From [Eubacterium] saphenum (GTDB lineage Bacteria > Bacillota > Clostridia > Peptostreptococcales > Anaerovoracaceae): 35,652 nt of DNA. The stretch covers positions 1-35,652 of the forward strand of contig SFHC01000018.1 in assembly GCA_004555725.1 (NCBI GenBank), written 5' to 3'. The notes under the pieces are model-generated. The model saw only the letters and a program-made list of their open reading frames with translations, did no database searches and was not told where the DNA came from. Positions 23,770-32,081 of the stretch are shown here, piece after piece (within the stretch, counting starts at the first letter, position 1; every line of letters begins with the position of its first letter). A program made the position numbers and the translations under genes.

Positions 23770-24915
23770 CTATCCTCCAAAGACAGCCTCCATCACACGC
23801 TGCGTGGCATGGCCGTCGTTTTTATCAATAAATTTATGTATGAACTCTTCGCGCCTGTCGCTGCCCATATCCTCTGCCTGAATGGCGTCAAGCAGCTGAT
23901 CCGTATTTCGGCAGACTCTTCCGTAGACATATTCCTTAAACGGGAAATACATACCGCGTCCGTCCTCATATTCTTCCAAGTCATAGGTGAAGAATATGAT
24001 CGGTTTGCCGACGAGCGCATAATCGAAGATCAGGGAAGAGTAATCCGTGATTAGGATGTCCGTGATAAACAGCAGATCATTGATCTCCCGCATCGGGGAT
24101 AAATCGTATGCGAATCCCGGATACTTCTCAAGGTCATACGCCTTTTCGATGCCGAACCGGATGTTGTTGTACAGCGCCGGATGCCATTTAAAAATAATGG
24201 CATACTCGTCTCCGAGTGTCTGGTACGCCTGATCAAGATCGAATCTGGAGAAGTCGTAGGTGGCTTCTTCCACCTTGGTGCCGCGGTAGGTCGGCGCGAA
24301 CAGAATGATCTTTTTCCCTTCCAGTTCCGGATACTGTTCATAGAACAGGCGGCGCCGGCCCGCGATGTACTCTTTGTCGAAAAAAATGTCTGTACGCGGA
24401 ATGCCGGTTGCCAGCACGCGGTCCATCGGAATGGAGAAGGCCTCGCTGAAGCACGGCCTGCAGAAATCGCTGCTGCAGATCGTTTTGGTGTAGCGCTTGT
24501 ATCCCTGGTGAATATGTTTAATGTCTCCGTCTTCACCGGTGCGGCTGTGCGCAAATTTCTTATATGCGCCGGAGCTGTGCCAGAGCTGTACGAGTTCCTG
24601 TCCTCTGCGGACACGGATGTACGCGGTGCTCGTGGTGTAGTCGTCCAGCAGAATGTATTTACTGGTCGCTATGTAATAACACTGGGCCAGCCACTGGCCG
24701 AACGTACGCTTCAGCCGGCGGTCTCCCTTGAGGGAGGTCACTTTCTGCCAGCGGCTGTCATCGAGCGAGTCGTAGACGCACTTGAAGTTTCCGCTGATGT
24801 CGCTTCTCACATCGGAGATGAACAGCACGCGGCTGCTCTTCAGCGGAAGGACAGACAGCACGCGGTTCAGCACGGCGGATGCCCCGTAATATACAATTTT
24901 TGAAAGTATGCTCAT
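23770..24915 (-). CDS. CDP-glycerol glycerophosphotransferase family protein (TagB/TarB-like size)
   Basis: A 381-residue teichoic-acid alditol-phosphate transferase. Motifs: LVQLWHSSGAYKKFAHSR (108-125, catalytic His113), IILFAPTYRGTK near 205, AIIFKWHPALYNN near 240 and ILITDYSSLIFDYALVGKP near 290, which contacts the CDP-alditol. An N-terminal hydrophobic stretch (about 8-24) may help membrane association. Its short length, without extra domains, resembles the primase TagB/TarB that adds the first glycerol phosphate, but sequence does not prove this. Start at 24915; tightly packed, 3 bases after the epimerase gene and 1 base before tarI. Confidence 0.9.
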   Translation of the reverse strand: MSILSKIVYYGASAVLNRVLSVLPLKSSRVLFISDVRSDISGNFKCVYDSLDDSRWQKVTSLKGDRRLKRTFGQWLAQCYYIATSKYILLDDYTTSTAYIRVRRGQELVQLWHSSGAYKKFAHSRTGEDGDIKHIHQGYKRYTKTICSSDFCRPCFSEAFSIPMDRVLATGIPRTDIFFDKEYIAGRRRLFYEQYPELEGKKIILFAPTYRGTKVEEATYDFSRFDLDQAYQTLGDEYAIIFKWHPALYNNIRFGIEKAYDLEKYPGFAYDLSPMREINDLLFITDILITDYSSLIFDYALVGKPIIFFTYDLEEYEDGRGMYFPFKEYVYGRVCRNTDQLLDAIQAEDMGSDRREEFIHKFIDKNDGHATQRVMEAVFGG

Positions 24916-24918
24916 TCG

Positions 24919-25596
24919 TTAATCCCAGCCAATCACTTTCCGCTCTTCACGGATAATTTCTTCTGTCGAGAGCTCACATTTCTTAAACAGACTGGATGAG
25001 CCGGCGACAAAGATGTCTGCGCCGCAGTTGTAGAAAATCTCGGCATTTTTAATGGAGATATTTCCGTCCACCTCAATCAGCAGATCGTCTCTTCCGGTGG
25101 AAATAAAGTATTCCTTCATTTCCTTTACCTTTTCAATTGTTGATTTTACCAGTTTTTTACCTGCGAATCCCGGATGGACGGTCATGACGAGAACGCCGTC
25201 CATGTCATCCAGGTAGGGGTCCAGGACGTGGTAGTCGGTTTCCGGGTTGATCGCCACAAAAGAGGACGCGCCGATTCTCTTCAGAAACTGCAGGCACTCC
25301 GGGATTTTATCGTTGTGTTCATAGTGGAACGCGACATGGTCTCCCTCGCGGATATCGAACCAGCTCATTTTTTCCAGCGGATTCATCACCAGAAAATGAT
25401 AATCCAGCGGAATGTCCGATACGCGGCGCAGACTTTTCACATAATCCGTTCCCAGTGCAAAATTCGGGACGAACTGTCCGTCCATAATATCGACATGGAG
25501 AAATTCCAGTTTCGCTTCTTTGAACTCCGTCAGATAATAAAAGATTTTATCAATGCCTGCGCACATCATCGACGCGGCAATCTGTCCTTTTCTCAT
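24919..25596 (-). CDS. rpe: Ribulose-phosphate 3-epimerase family protein
   Basis: Rpe interconverts ribulose 5-phosphate and xylulose 5-phosphate; relatives act on allulose 6-phosphate. The 225-residue TIM-barrel has the metal-site segments HVDIMDGQFVPN (34-45), YHFLVMNP (about 66-73), MTVHPGFAGKKL and EVDGNISIKNA. The PGFAG form is closer to AlsE-type epimerases than the PGFGGQ of standard Rpe. Located 1 base after tarJ and 3 bases before the transferase gene, it is clearly part of the teichoic operon and probably adjusts the ketose phosphate that TarJ reduces, either supplying ribulose 5-phosphate or making a different alditol. Confidence 0.85.
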   Translation of the reverse strand: MRKGQIAASMMCAGIDKIFYYLTEFKEAKLEFLHVDIMDGQFVPNFALGTDYVKSLRRVSDIPLDYHFLVMNPLEKMSWFDIREGDHVAFHYEHNDKIPECLQFLKRIGASSFVAINPETDYHVLDPYLDDMDGVLVMTVHPGFAGKKLVKSTIEKVKEMKEYFISTGRDDLLIEVDGNISIKNAEIFYNCGADIFVAGSSSLFKKCELSTEEIIREERKVIGWD

Positions 25597-25597
25597 A

Positions 25598-26668
25598 TCA
25601 GGCTCTTTCTGCCCGTTCCTGTTTCAGTCTGTCCGCCTCTTCATGCATGACAAACATCAGACGGGACTTGTGCACGCTCTTATCCTGCAGAAAACGGAAC
25701 GCTTCATCTCCCTCACTGAGGAGATATTTTCTGGTAATCAGGCGTTCAAACGGGAATGCGCCGCTTTTCATGATTTCCGCGACTTCTTTCCAGTCATCGC
25801 CCTCCGCGCGGAAAGCCGAGTTCCAGGTGCCCTGCACCTTCAGCTGCCAGCGCAGAATTTTCCAGTACACATCCTTAGGGAGTGCTTCGTCGCCTTTTGG
25901 ATTTCCCATGGCAACCACAGTTCCTCCGGCGCGTGTGCTCATGATCGCATCACTGAGCGACTGGTTGGATCCGACTGCCTCAAACGTCACGTCCATGCGG
26001 ACACCGTCGGTTATCGTATGTACACGATCCGTGATCTCTGAGACATCAATTGTAGAAAACCCAAATGACGCAGCATAGTCCAGACTTTCTTTCCTGCGCC
26101 CGGCGACATAAACATCCGCGCCCTTCATCTGACAAAAAGCAGCGATCAAGAGGCCGATAGTTCCGGTTCCGATAACCAGGACACGATCCCTGTCCTTCAC
26201 GCCGCCCATGACGACTGCGTGATGCGCGACGGCTGACGGCTCAGAGAGGGCGCCTGTCGTGTACGGGACGCTGTCGTCCAGAAGGTTCAGATTCCACGCC
26301 GGAACAACCAGATATTCCGCAAAGGCTCCGTCGTTTCGAGACCCGAAATATTTATAATCCGAGCAGGTTGCGTAGCTCTTTCTTCTGCACGCTTCGCAGC
26401 GGAAGCACGGCAGGAGTGGGAACACACTCGCGCGCCGGTTCAGAAGCGCCGGATCGCATCCCGGTCCGAGTTTCACGACCTGTCCGGCGAATTCATGCCC
26501 CGGTACGGTCGGGAAGTGATAGGTGCCTGTCTCCATAACTCTGGACTCATCGCTGGAGCAGATTCCGCAGGCCATCACCTTCAGCAGGACTTCCTGTTCG
26601 CCCGGCTCTGGGATTTTTCGATCCTCATAGACGAGATTTCCGACGCTGTGTAAGTTTAATATTTTCAT
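25598..26668 (-). CDS. tarJ: TarJ-like zinc-dependent alcohol dehydrogenase (ribulose-5-phosphate reductase)
   Basis: TarJ reduces D-ribulose 5-phosphate with NADPH to ribitol 5-phosphate, the substrate of TarI. The 356-residue medium-chain dehydrogenase has the catalytic zinc ligands Cys34 and His58-Glu59 (CGICSSDE; VPGHEFAGQ), four structural-zinc cysteines C88, C91, C94 and C102, and the nucleotide-binding VIGTGTIG (165-172). The ATG at 26668 follows AGGAGATAC; a frame start nine codons earlier has no ribosome site. Family membership alone would allow sorbitol/xylitol-type dehydrogenase activity, but the position between polymerase and epimerase genes and the two TarI homologues makes a TarJ-like role likely. 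Confidence 0.82.
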   Translation of the reverse strand: MKILNLHSVGNLVYEDRKIPEPGEQEVLLKVMACGICSSDESRVMETGTYHFPTVPGHEFAGQVVKLGPGCDPALLNRRASVFPLLPCFRCEACRRKSYATCSDYKYFGSRNDGAFAEYLVVPAWNLNLLDDSVPYTTGALSEPSAVAHHAVVMGGVKDRDRVLVIGTGTIGLLIAAFCQMKGADVYVAGRRKESLDYAASFGFSTIDVSEITDRVHTITDGVRMDVTFEAVGSNQSLSDAIMSTRAGGTVVAMGNPKGDEALPKDVYWKILRWQLKVQGTWNSAFRAEGDDWKEVAEIMKSGAFPFERLITRKYLLSEGDEAFRFLQDKSVHKSRLMFVMHEEADRLKQERAERA

Positions 26669-26697
26669 ATATGTATCTCCTAATTTTCTGCACACCG

Positions 26698-28860
26698 TTA
26701 CTTATGTGCAGCTCCCGTATGCGAGAGCAGGAACTGCGCGATGCTTTCCGTGCAGTTTTCCCGCGGTTCGATAAACGTATCCGCGAATTTCCGGACTTCA
26801 GAAAGGTCATAGCGGTCTTCCTGAATGGCCCGCGTAACTTCTCCGGCATCTTCCGATGCAAATCCCGGCGCGGCCTGATCGAGGTCAACAAAAAATCCGC
26901 GTCGATTCAGGTAAGACTTCCGGTCCGGAACGTAACGGAAAACAGGCTTATCGGCGACAGCTGCCTCCAGGATAAAGGCGGAATAATCCGTGATCACATA
27001 ATCAGCAACAGACAGCATTTCCAAACTGGTAAAGTCGGTGTCGATCAATGCGTCTTCCGAATGAATCTTCTCTTTCATCAGCGGATGCGGTTTAATAATA
27101 AGATTATAGCCCGTAAAGTCTGTTTTTTCAATGAGTCTTTGGATATATGCACTGTTCATACCCGGCGCTGCACCCTTGCGGAAAGTCGGCGCGTACAGGA
27201 TGTTCTTTTTGTCTGATCCGGAAAGGAAAGGATACTTCTTCAGGATGCGCTTTCTGGTCGGTTCGGTGTATTCCTCACGGCGCAGGAAATCCACGCGCGG
27301 AAGCGGCATGACTACCATGTTCTCCAGTCTGCAGCGGTAAGCCGGCTGAAGCAGTTCCCTGCAGGCTTCACTGCTGACAAAAATGTAATCATAGCCCTTG
27401 TGCATATTCATGACTTTTGCGATTTCCGGACTGTATCCCTCTTCTTCGCCGAGAACAGCGTAGCCGAATTTCTTGAACGCGCCCATGGCGTGCCACATCT
27501 GAACGATGCACAGGCTCTTTCTGTGGTGCAGAATGCTGGCCGGAATGCAGTAGCCGTCCAGAACGATTGTTTCAGACTGTGCGATGGCATGCATCATCGG
27601 TCCTATGATATAGAAAATATATCCGATTTTTCCCGCTGCACCGTCCGGAATTTTCCGGCAGAGCATGCGTACCTGCATGTCTGGTGCATCCTCATTCAGC
27701 TGTGCCTTCAGCATACGCAGATCCAGCGACGGCGAGTCAGACTGACGGCTGATCAGGGTGATCTGGTGTCTGACCGGAGTCCGTTTATGGAACAGGTAAA
27801 TGAAGTTCAGAACTCCTTTGCCGAGTCGGATGACGCCGGTTTTGGTGAACAGATCCGTCAGAGGTTTCAGTATCAGGGACAAAACGACAGCAGCAAGGAG
27901 CATGCCTGCGAAGACATGAATGCGGTACATTGGGAATCCCGCTGTTTTCATGAGGTTCCGCAGGGTGACATGGGTCAGGTAGAGCTCCAGAGAGTAGGAG
28001 CCGACCAGACGGAAGAACGCATTCAGCTTCTTCAGATTCTCAATGCCCTTCAGAATCCATACGGAGAGCATCAACAGACCGATAGAATAAATGAAGGAAC
28101 AGAACCGGATTCCAGCGCCGTCCGTGACATGTGTGCGGGCATACAGACCGATTCCGAGGGTGACCGCGATCAGAAGCGCAGCTGCCTGCCAGCGGATGCG
28201 GACGTTTCTCTGGATGTATTTTCCCATGTAAGTGCCCAGAGCGAATACAGGAACTCGTGTAAACGCAATATTGATATTGCCTGCAAATTCCGGCATACGG
28301 CGCTCCAGCAGGAGCATTACGATTTCAATCGCTGCGATGATAACCAGGAGATTGATGCCGCTCTGTTTTCCGTCTTTTCCGACCAGTGCGTACATGATCG
28401 GAAAGGTCAGATACAGCGCGATCAGAAGACCGATGAACCAGATAGCCGCGGTTCCGGAAGAAAAGAAGGTGTAGAAAAATAAGTCTTTCAGGACCGCTGC
28501 AGAAGATTCACTGAGGAGAACTGTGTCCTTGATGATCCAGAACGGAATGGCGACAAGGAAGTACGGAACCAGGATCCGGTGCATGCGCCGTTTATAGAAA
28601 CGCTTTAAATTCGGGTTTTTATGATAAGAATAGTAAAGCCCCATTCCTGAAAGGAACAGAAAGATTTCCACTCCGATGCTTCCGACATAGGTATGATAAC
28701 CGAGAAAAAAAACGCCCTTGGCACCGATATGGGATGCGGCGATCGTTCCGGCATTTACTGCCTGCCAGTAATTTTCGCTGAAATGGTGGCATATGATGGA
28801 CAGCATGGCGATGCCGAAAAGTTCATTTCGGTATTTGCTGATCCAGTTGAAATTATACAT
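26698..28860 (-). CDS. Fusion of a membrane acyltransferase-3 domain with a CDP-glycerol glycerophosphotransferase domain
   Basis: The 720-residue protein has two parts in one frame. Residues about 8-345 are an acyltransferase-3 family membrane domain of about ten helices, beginning YRNELFGIAMLSIICHHF with the family's arginine and histidine (R11, H25/H26), as in enzymes that O-acetylate cell-surface polymers. Residues about 365-715 are a teichoic-acid alditol-phosphate transferase with MWHAMGAFKKFG (455-466, His457), NILYAPTFRKG (553-563), IIKPHPLM and YVITDYSAFILEA (621-633). The fusion would attach a polymer-synthesising domain to a membrane acyltransferase. It is first in the leftward operon; the ATG at 28860 has GAAAGGA upstream. 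An intact frame through both domains with no internal ribosome site argues against two separate proteins. Confidence 0.88.
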   Translation of the reverse strand: MYNFNWISKYRNELFGIAMLSIICHHFSENYWQAVNAGTIAASHIGAKGVFFLGYHTYVGSIGVEIFLFLSGMGLYYSYHKNPNLKRFYKRRMHRILVPYFLVAIPFWIIKDTVLLSESSAAVLKDLFFYTFFSSGTAAIWFIGLLIALYLTFPIMYALVGKDGKQSGINLLVIIAAIEIVMLLLERRMPEFAGNINIAFTRVPVFALGTYMGKYIQRNVRIRWQAAALLIAVTLGIGLYARTHVTDGAGIRFCSFIYSIGLLMLSVWILKGIENLKKLNAFFRLVGSYSLELYLTHVTLRNLMKTAGFPMYRIHVFAGMLLAAVVLSLILKPLTDLFTKTGVIRLGKGVLNFIYLFHKRTPVRHQITLISRQSDSPSLDLRMLKAQLNEDAPDMQVRMLCRKIPDGAAGKIGYIFYIIGPMMHAIAQSETIVLDGYCIPASILHHRKSLCIVQMWHAMGAFKKFGYAVLGEEEGYSPEIAKVMNMHKGYDYIFVSSEACRELLQPAYRCRLENMVVMPLPRVDFLRREEYTEPTRKRILKKYPFLSGSDKKNILYAPTFRKGAAPGMNSAYIQRLIEKTDFTGYNLIIKPHPLMKEKIHSEDALIDTDFTSLEMLSVADYVITDYSAFILEAAVADKPVFRYVPDRKSYLNRRGFFVDLDQAAPGFASEDAGEVTRAIQEDRYDLSEVRKFADTFIEPRENCTESIAQFLLSHTGAAHK

Positions 28861-29018
28861 ATGGAAAAATCCTTTCTAACATTATTAGTCAATCCTTATT
28901 AATGTTAAACGCTTTTTGATAGAAGTCAATTGAATCCGGGCATATATCCGCTCTTTTTCACGGTTTCATCACCGTTTTCACTGCTGAAGAGGGCCGCTGC
29001 TGAATTCGTGAATCCGGA
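28861..29018. promoter_or_regulatory. Divergent control region of the teichoic operon and the AI-2E gene
   Basis: On the minus strand TTGACT followed after 16 bases by TAACAT (about 28931 to 28904) is a plausible promoter for the teichoic operon. An 8-bp inverted repeat TAACATTA (28877-28884) / TAATGTTA (28900-28907) lies between it and the ribosome site and could be an operator. Confidence 0.4.
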
Positions 29019-29046
29019 TTGGAATCCGGGAAATATATGTTAAACT
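29019..29046 (+). promoter_or_regulatory. Possible promoter of the AI-2E-fchA-folD operon
   Basis: TTGGAA (29019-29024) and TAAACT (29041-29046) with 16-base spacing; the direct repeat GAATCCGG occurs twice around the -35 (about 29010-29028). A moderate match only. Confidence 0.4.
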
Positions 29047-29146
29047 TATAGGAGTGCAAAATGCAGGGACAAAAAGATAGTTTCCGCTGCTGCCGGTGTT
29101 CGTGACAGGACCGGTCAGGGGCGTTTGGAAAGGATACGGTGGATGG

Positions 29147-30436
29147 ATGAAAAAACCAGATAGGTCCAGGTTCAGGCTGAAGTGGAACAGCCGGTACGCG
29201 GAGATTTCGCTGTACGTCATTGCAACCTTTGTGGTTCTGTATATCCTGTACGGGCTGCTTTCACACGCAGAGACATTTATTCAGGCTCTGGGCAGTTCTT
29301 TCGCGTGGATCGGGGGCATTCTGAAACCAGTTGCAATCGGTTTTGTGTTCGCGTATCTGCTGTATCCGCTCTGTGAACGCGCAGAAAAGCGGCTGGAAAA
29401 GAGCAAGGCCTTCCGGGATCGGCCGCGGGGCGCGCATTACGCGGGTGTCGCCATCACCGTGGGCGGTATTATTCTGGGATTTGTCATCCTGATCGGGCTG
29501 TTGGTGATTACCATTACACAGCAGTTCAGTTCGATCCATAACGGTGGTCTGTCGCAGATCATAGAGGGATTTACGAATGGCCTGAGTCAGATGTATGAAG
29601 GCGTCCTGAAGTGGCTGCAGGAGATGAATGTGAAGTCTGAGCAGGCGGAGCAGATTGTCCGGGCAATCCGGAACGGTCTGACAAAGAAATTCGGGGGCAC
29701 CGTCAATGGCCTCGGCAGCACACTGAGCAACATTAAATCTGTCGGGGCGACCACGCTGTTTTCCATTCTCTTTTCTGTGTACTTTATGCTGGACTGGCCG
29801 GGTCTGCGCCGGTACTGGAAGCGGGTTGCGGAGACTCTGTTCGGTGAACGCACGGCGCCGCATCTGAATCATGTGTGGAAGGATATCAGCACGGTGTTTT
29901 CCGGTTATATCCGCGGACAGATGGCCGATGCGATCTTTATGATGATTGCAGTCAGCGTGACGTTTTCCATTGCGCGCATCCCTTACGGCATTGTCATCGG
30001 CGTGCTGACCGGAATTGGAAATCTGGTTCCTTACCTGGGCCCGATCGTGGGATACGGTCTGACTCTGGTGGCGGGGCTTTCTTCCGGGAATGTCAAGATC
30101 GTCATTGTCGGATTCATTATTCTGCTGATTATACAGGGTGTGGACGGCGCTGTGGTGAATCCGAGGCTGCTGAGTAAGAATGTCCAGATCCATCCGATGC
30201 TCGTCCTGCTCGGTGTGATTGCAGGAAACAAGGCGGGAGGATTTCTGGGCATGCTCGTCGCTGTACCGATCACAGCGCTGCTGAAGATCTGGTTTGAACG
30301 CGGCGTGCAGCTGATCAGAGAGAGAAAGAGCGAACCGGACATGGCAGATATGAAGCCGGCTCCGGCAGATGAAAATAACAGGGACGCAGAGCGGAAGAGC
30401 GGAGAAAAGGAGGATCATCATGGAGAACGACTTTAA
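29147..30436 (+). CDS. AI-2E family transporter-like membrane protein
   Basis: This family (TqsA/YdiK/YhhT type) comprises oligomeric membrane proteins implicated in export of autoinducer-2 or in Na+/H+ antiport; most members are uncharacterised. The 429-residue protein has two helices near residues 20-65, a third near 95-125, an amphipathic extracytoplasmic region (about 130-200) and a C-terminal bundle containing the family motif NLVPYLGPIVGYG. A long basic/acidic cytoplasmic tail follows residue 390. I use the ATG at 29147, giving MKKPDRSRF; a GTG 17 codons upstream gives an unlikely N-terminus. Its end overlaps the fchA start by 17 bases, so the genes are co-transcribed. Confidence 0.85.
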   Translation: MKKPDRSRFRLKWNSRYAEISLYVIATFVVLYILYGLLSHAETFIQALGSSFAWIGGILKPVAIGFVFAYLLYPLCERAEKRLEKSKAFRDRPRGAHYAGVAITVGGIILGFVILIGLLVITITQQFSSIHNGGLSQIIEGFTNGLSQMYEGVLKWLQEMNVKSEQAEQIVRAIRNGLTKKFGGTVNGLGSTLSNIKSVGATTLFSILFSVYFMLDWPGLRRYWKRVAETLFGERTAPHLNHVWKDISTVFSGYIRGQMADAIFMMIAVSVTFSIARIPYGIVIGVLTGIGNLVPYLGPIVGYGLTLVAGLSSGNVKIVIVGFIILLIIQGVDGAVVNPRLLSKNVQIHPMLVLLGVIAGNKAGGFLGMLVAVPITALLKIWFERGVQLIRERKSEPDMADMKPAPADENNRDAERKSGEKEDHHGERL

Positions 30437-31058
30437 GAATAAAACGTGTGCAGAGTTTGTGGATGTTCTGGCCGGCAGCGGCCCGGTTCCGGGCGGCGGC
30501 GGCGCGTCCGCGCTGGCGGGTGCCGTGGGCGCGGCGCTTTCTCATATGGTCGGTTCGCTGACCCTGGGCAAAAAGAAATATCAAGGAGCAGAGCCGGAAA
30601 TCCGTTCGGCAATGAAGGAGGCAGAAGAACTCCAGAAGAAGCTGCTGGATCTGATTGAACGCGACGCGGAAGTCTTTACCCCGCTGGCCGCGGCATACCG
30701 CCTCCCTAAAGATACGGAAGAACAGGCAGCGTATAAGGCAGAAGTCATGGAAAAATGTCTTCTGGATGCCTGCATGGTTCCGCTGGATATCATGGAGTGC
30801 TGCTGCCGGGGAATTGAACTGGCGCAGTTCTTTGCAGAGAACGGATCGCGTATGGCCGTCAGCGACGCCGGCGCGTCAGCGGCGATCCTGAAAGGCGCGC
30901 TGGAAGCGGCGAGCATGAATGTCTACATCAATACAAAATCTATGAAAGACCGTGAGAAAGCAGAAGAGCTGGAAGAACGCTGCGACCGCATGCGCAGAGA
31001 TTACGGCAGTCAGGCTTTCAGTATTGTTCAGGATGTCATCAGCGCACTCAGAAGCTGA
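30420..31058 (+). CDS. fchA: FchA-like methenyltetrahydrofolate cyclohydrolase / formiminotetrahydrofolate cyclodeaminase family
   Basis: Enzymes of this family hydrolyse 5,10-methenyl-tetrahydrofolate to 10-formyl-tetrahydrofolate (FchA) or deaminate formimino-tetrahydrofolate. The 212-residue all-helical protein shows the signature GSGPVPGGGGASALAGA (20-36), a run around LIERDAEVFTPLAAAYRLPKDT, and the C-terminal AVSDAGASAAI and NVYINTKSM. The ATG at 30420 follows AAAAGGAGG and lies inside the end of the AI-2E gene. It is directly followed by folD (16 bases), whose cyclohydrolase residues are lost, so a cyclohydrolase role for this protein is favoured over cyclodeaminase; no histidine-degradation gene is nearby. 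Confidence 0.88.
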   Translation: MENDFKNKTCAEFVDVLAGSGPVPGGGGASALAGAVGAALSHMVGSLTLGKKKYQGAEPEIRSAMKEAEELQKKLLDLIERDAEVFTPLAAAYRLPKDTEEQAAYKAEVMEKCLLDACMVPLDIMECCCRGIELAQFFAENGSRMAVSDAGASAAILKGALEAASMNVYINTKSMKDREKAEELEERCDRMRRDYGSQAFSIVQDVISALRS

Positions 31059-31074
31059 GAATGGAGGGAACGTA

Positions 31075-31926
31075 ATGGCTATGATATTGAAGGGAAAAGA
31101 AGTCGTATCGCAGTTAAACGATGAAATAAAAACACGTTCTCTGAACTTGCAGAAACAGGGCATTCAGCCGACCCTCGCCGTTGTCCGCCTGGGTGAGCGC
31201 CCGGATGACCTGGCGTATGAGCGCGGTCTGACCAAGCGTGCGGAGAAAACCGGCGTAATGGTAAAAAAATGCGTTTATCCGCAGGATCTGAGCCAGGATG
31301 CGCTCCTGGAGCAGATCGGGCAGCTGAACCGGGATGCATCCGTGCATGGAATCCTGATTTTCCGTCCGCTTCCGGAGAGCATAGATGACCGTGCGGTCCG
31401 CAGTGCGCTGGCTCCGGAGAAAGATGTGGACGGAATTACAGATGCCTCTCAGGCGGGCCTTTATTCCGGGTCCGGAACCGGATTTTCTCCGTGTACGGCA
31501 GAAGCCTGCATCCGCATGCTGACGCATTATGACATTCCGATCGAAGGAAAACGCGCAGTCGTGATCGGCAGAAGCCAGGTGATCGGAAAACCGGTTTCCC
31601 TCTTGCTGCTGGCGCGGAACGCGACAGTTACGATTTGTCACAGCAGGACAGAGAACCTGCCGGAGGTATGCCGTGAAGCGGATATTCTCATTGCGGCAGC
31701 CGGACATGCGGGAACGGTTACGGCAGACTGCTTCCGGGAAGGGCAGACGGTGATCGATGTCGCTGTGAATGTCGCTCCGGACGGGACGATGTGCGGAGAC
31801 GCGGACTACGACGCGGCCGTTTCCATCGCGGACGCGGTAACGCCTGTGCCGGGAGGCGTCGGGACGGTCACTTCAAGCGTGCTGATGGATCATGTCGTGA
31901 CCGCGGCAGAACGTGCGCAGAAGTAA
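31075..31926 (+). CDS. folD: FolD-family methylenetetrahydrofolate dehydrogenase lacking cyclohydrolase residues
   Basis: FolD normally oxidises methylene-tetrahydrofolate and then hydrolyses the methenyl product. The 283-residue protein aligns without gaps to E. coli FolD around the active site. Tyr48 is conserved, but the catalytic lysine (E. coli Lys54, human Lys56) is Leu52 in AYERGLTKRAE. The glutamine that tunes it (human Gln100) is Phe96 in GILIFRPLP. Asp119 of KDVDG is retained, as are the nucleotide-binding VIGRSQVIGKPVS and the PVPGGVG motif. I infer a dehydrogenase without cyclohydrolase activity, complemented by the adjacent FchA. The ATG at 31075 follows ATGGAGGG. Confidence 0.88.
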   Translation: MAMILKGKEVVSQLNDEIKTRSLNLQKQGIQPTLAVVRLGERPDDLAYERGLTKRAEKTGVMVKKCVYPQDLSQDALLEQIGQLNRDASVHGILIFRPLPESIDDRAVRSALAPEKDVDGITDASQAGLYSGSGTGFSPCTAEACIRMLTHYDIPIEGKRAVVIGRSQVIGKPVSLLLLARNATVTICHSRTENLPEVCREADILIAAAGHAGTVTADCFREGQTVIDVAVNVAPDGTMCGDADYDAAVSIADAVTPVPGGVGTVTSSVLMDHVVTAAERAQK

Positions 31927-31928
31927 AG

Positions 31929-31992
31929 CCTCCGTGTCTGCAATGGAGTGTGTGTTTCAGAGAAACGCGGCAAACATTCAGACTGGCGGAGG
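31929..31992 (+). other. Intercistronic hairpin between folD and the threonine synthase-like gene
   Basis: CCTCCG (31929-31934) and GTCTG (31936-31940) pair with CAGAC (31979-31983) and CGGAGG (31987-31992); the loop contains a further GTTTC/GAAAC stem. No T-run follows, so it is an RNA structure of unknown role (processing or stability) rather than a terminator. Confidence 0.45.
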
Positions 31993-32081
31993 GCGGCAAG
32001 ACAGACAGCAACAGGGGAAATCGGGAATTGGAGATGGATTTGCTGTAAAACTGTAATAGAAAGAGAAAAGGAGAAGGAATT

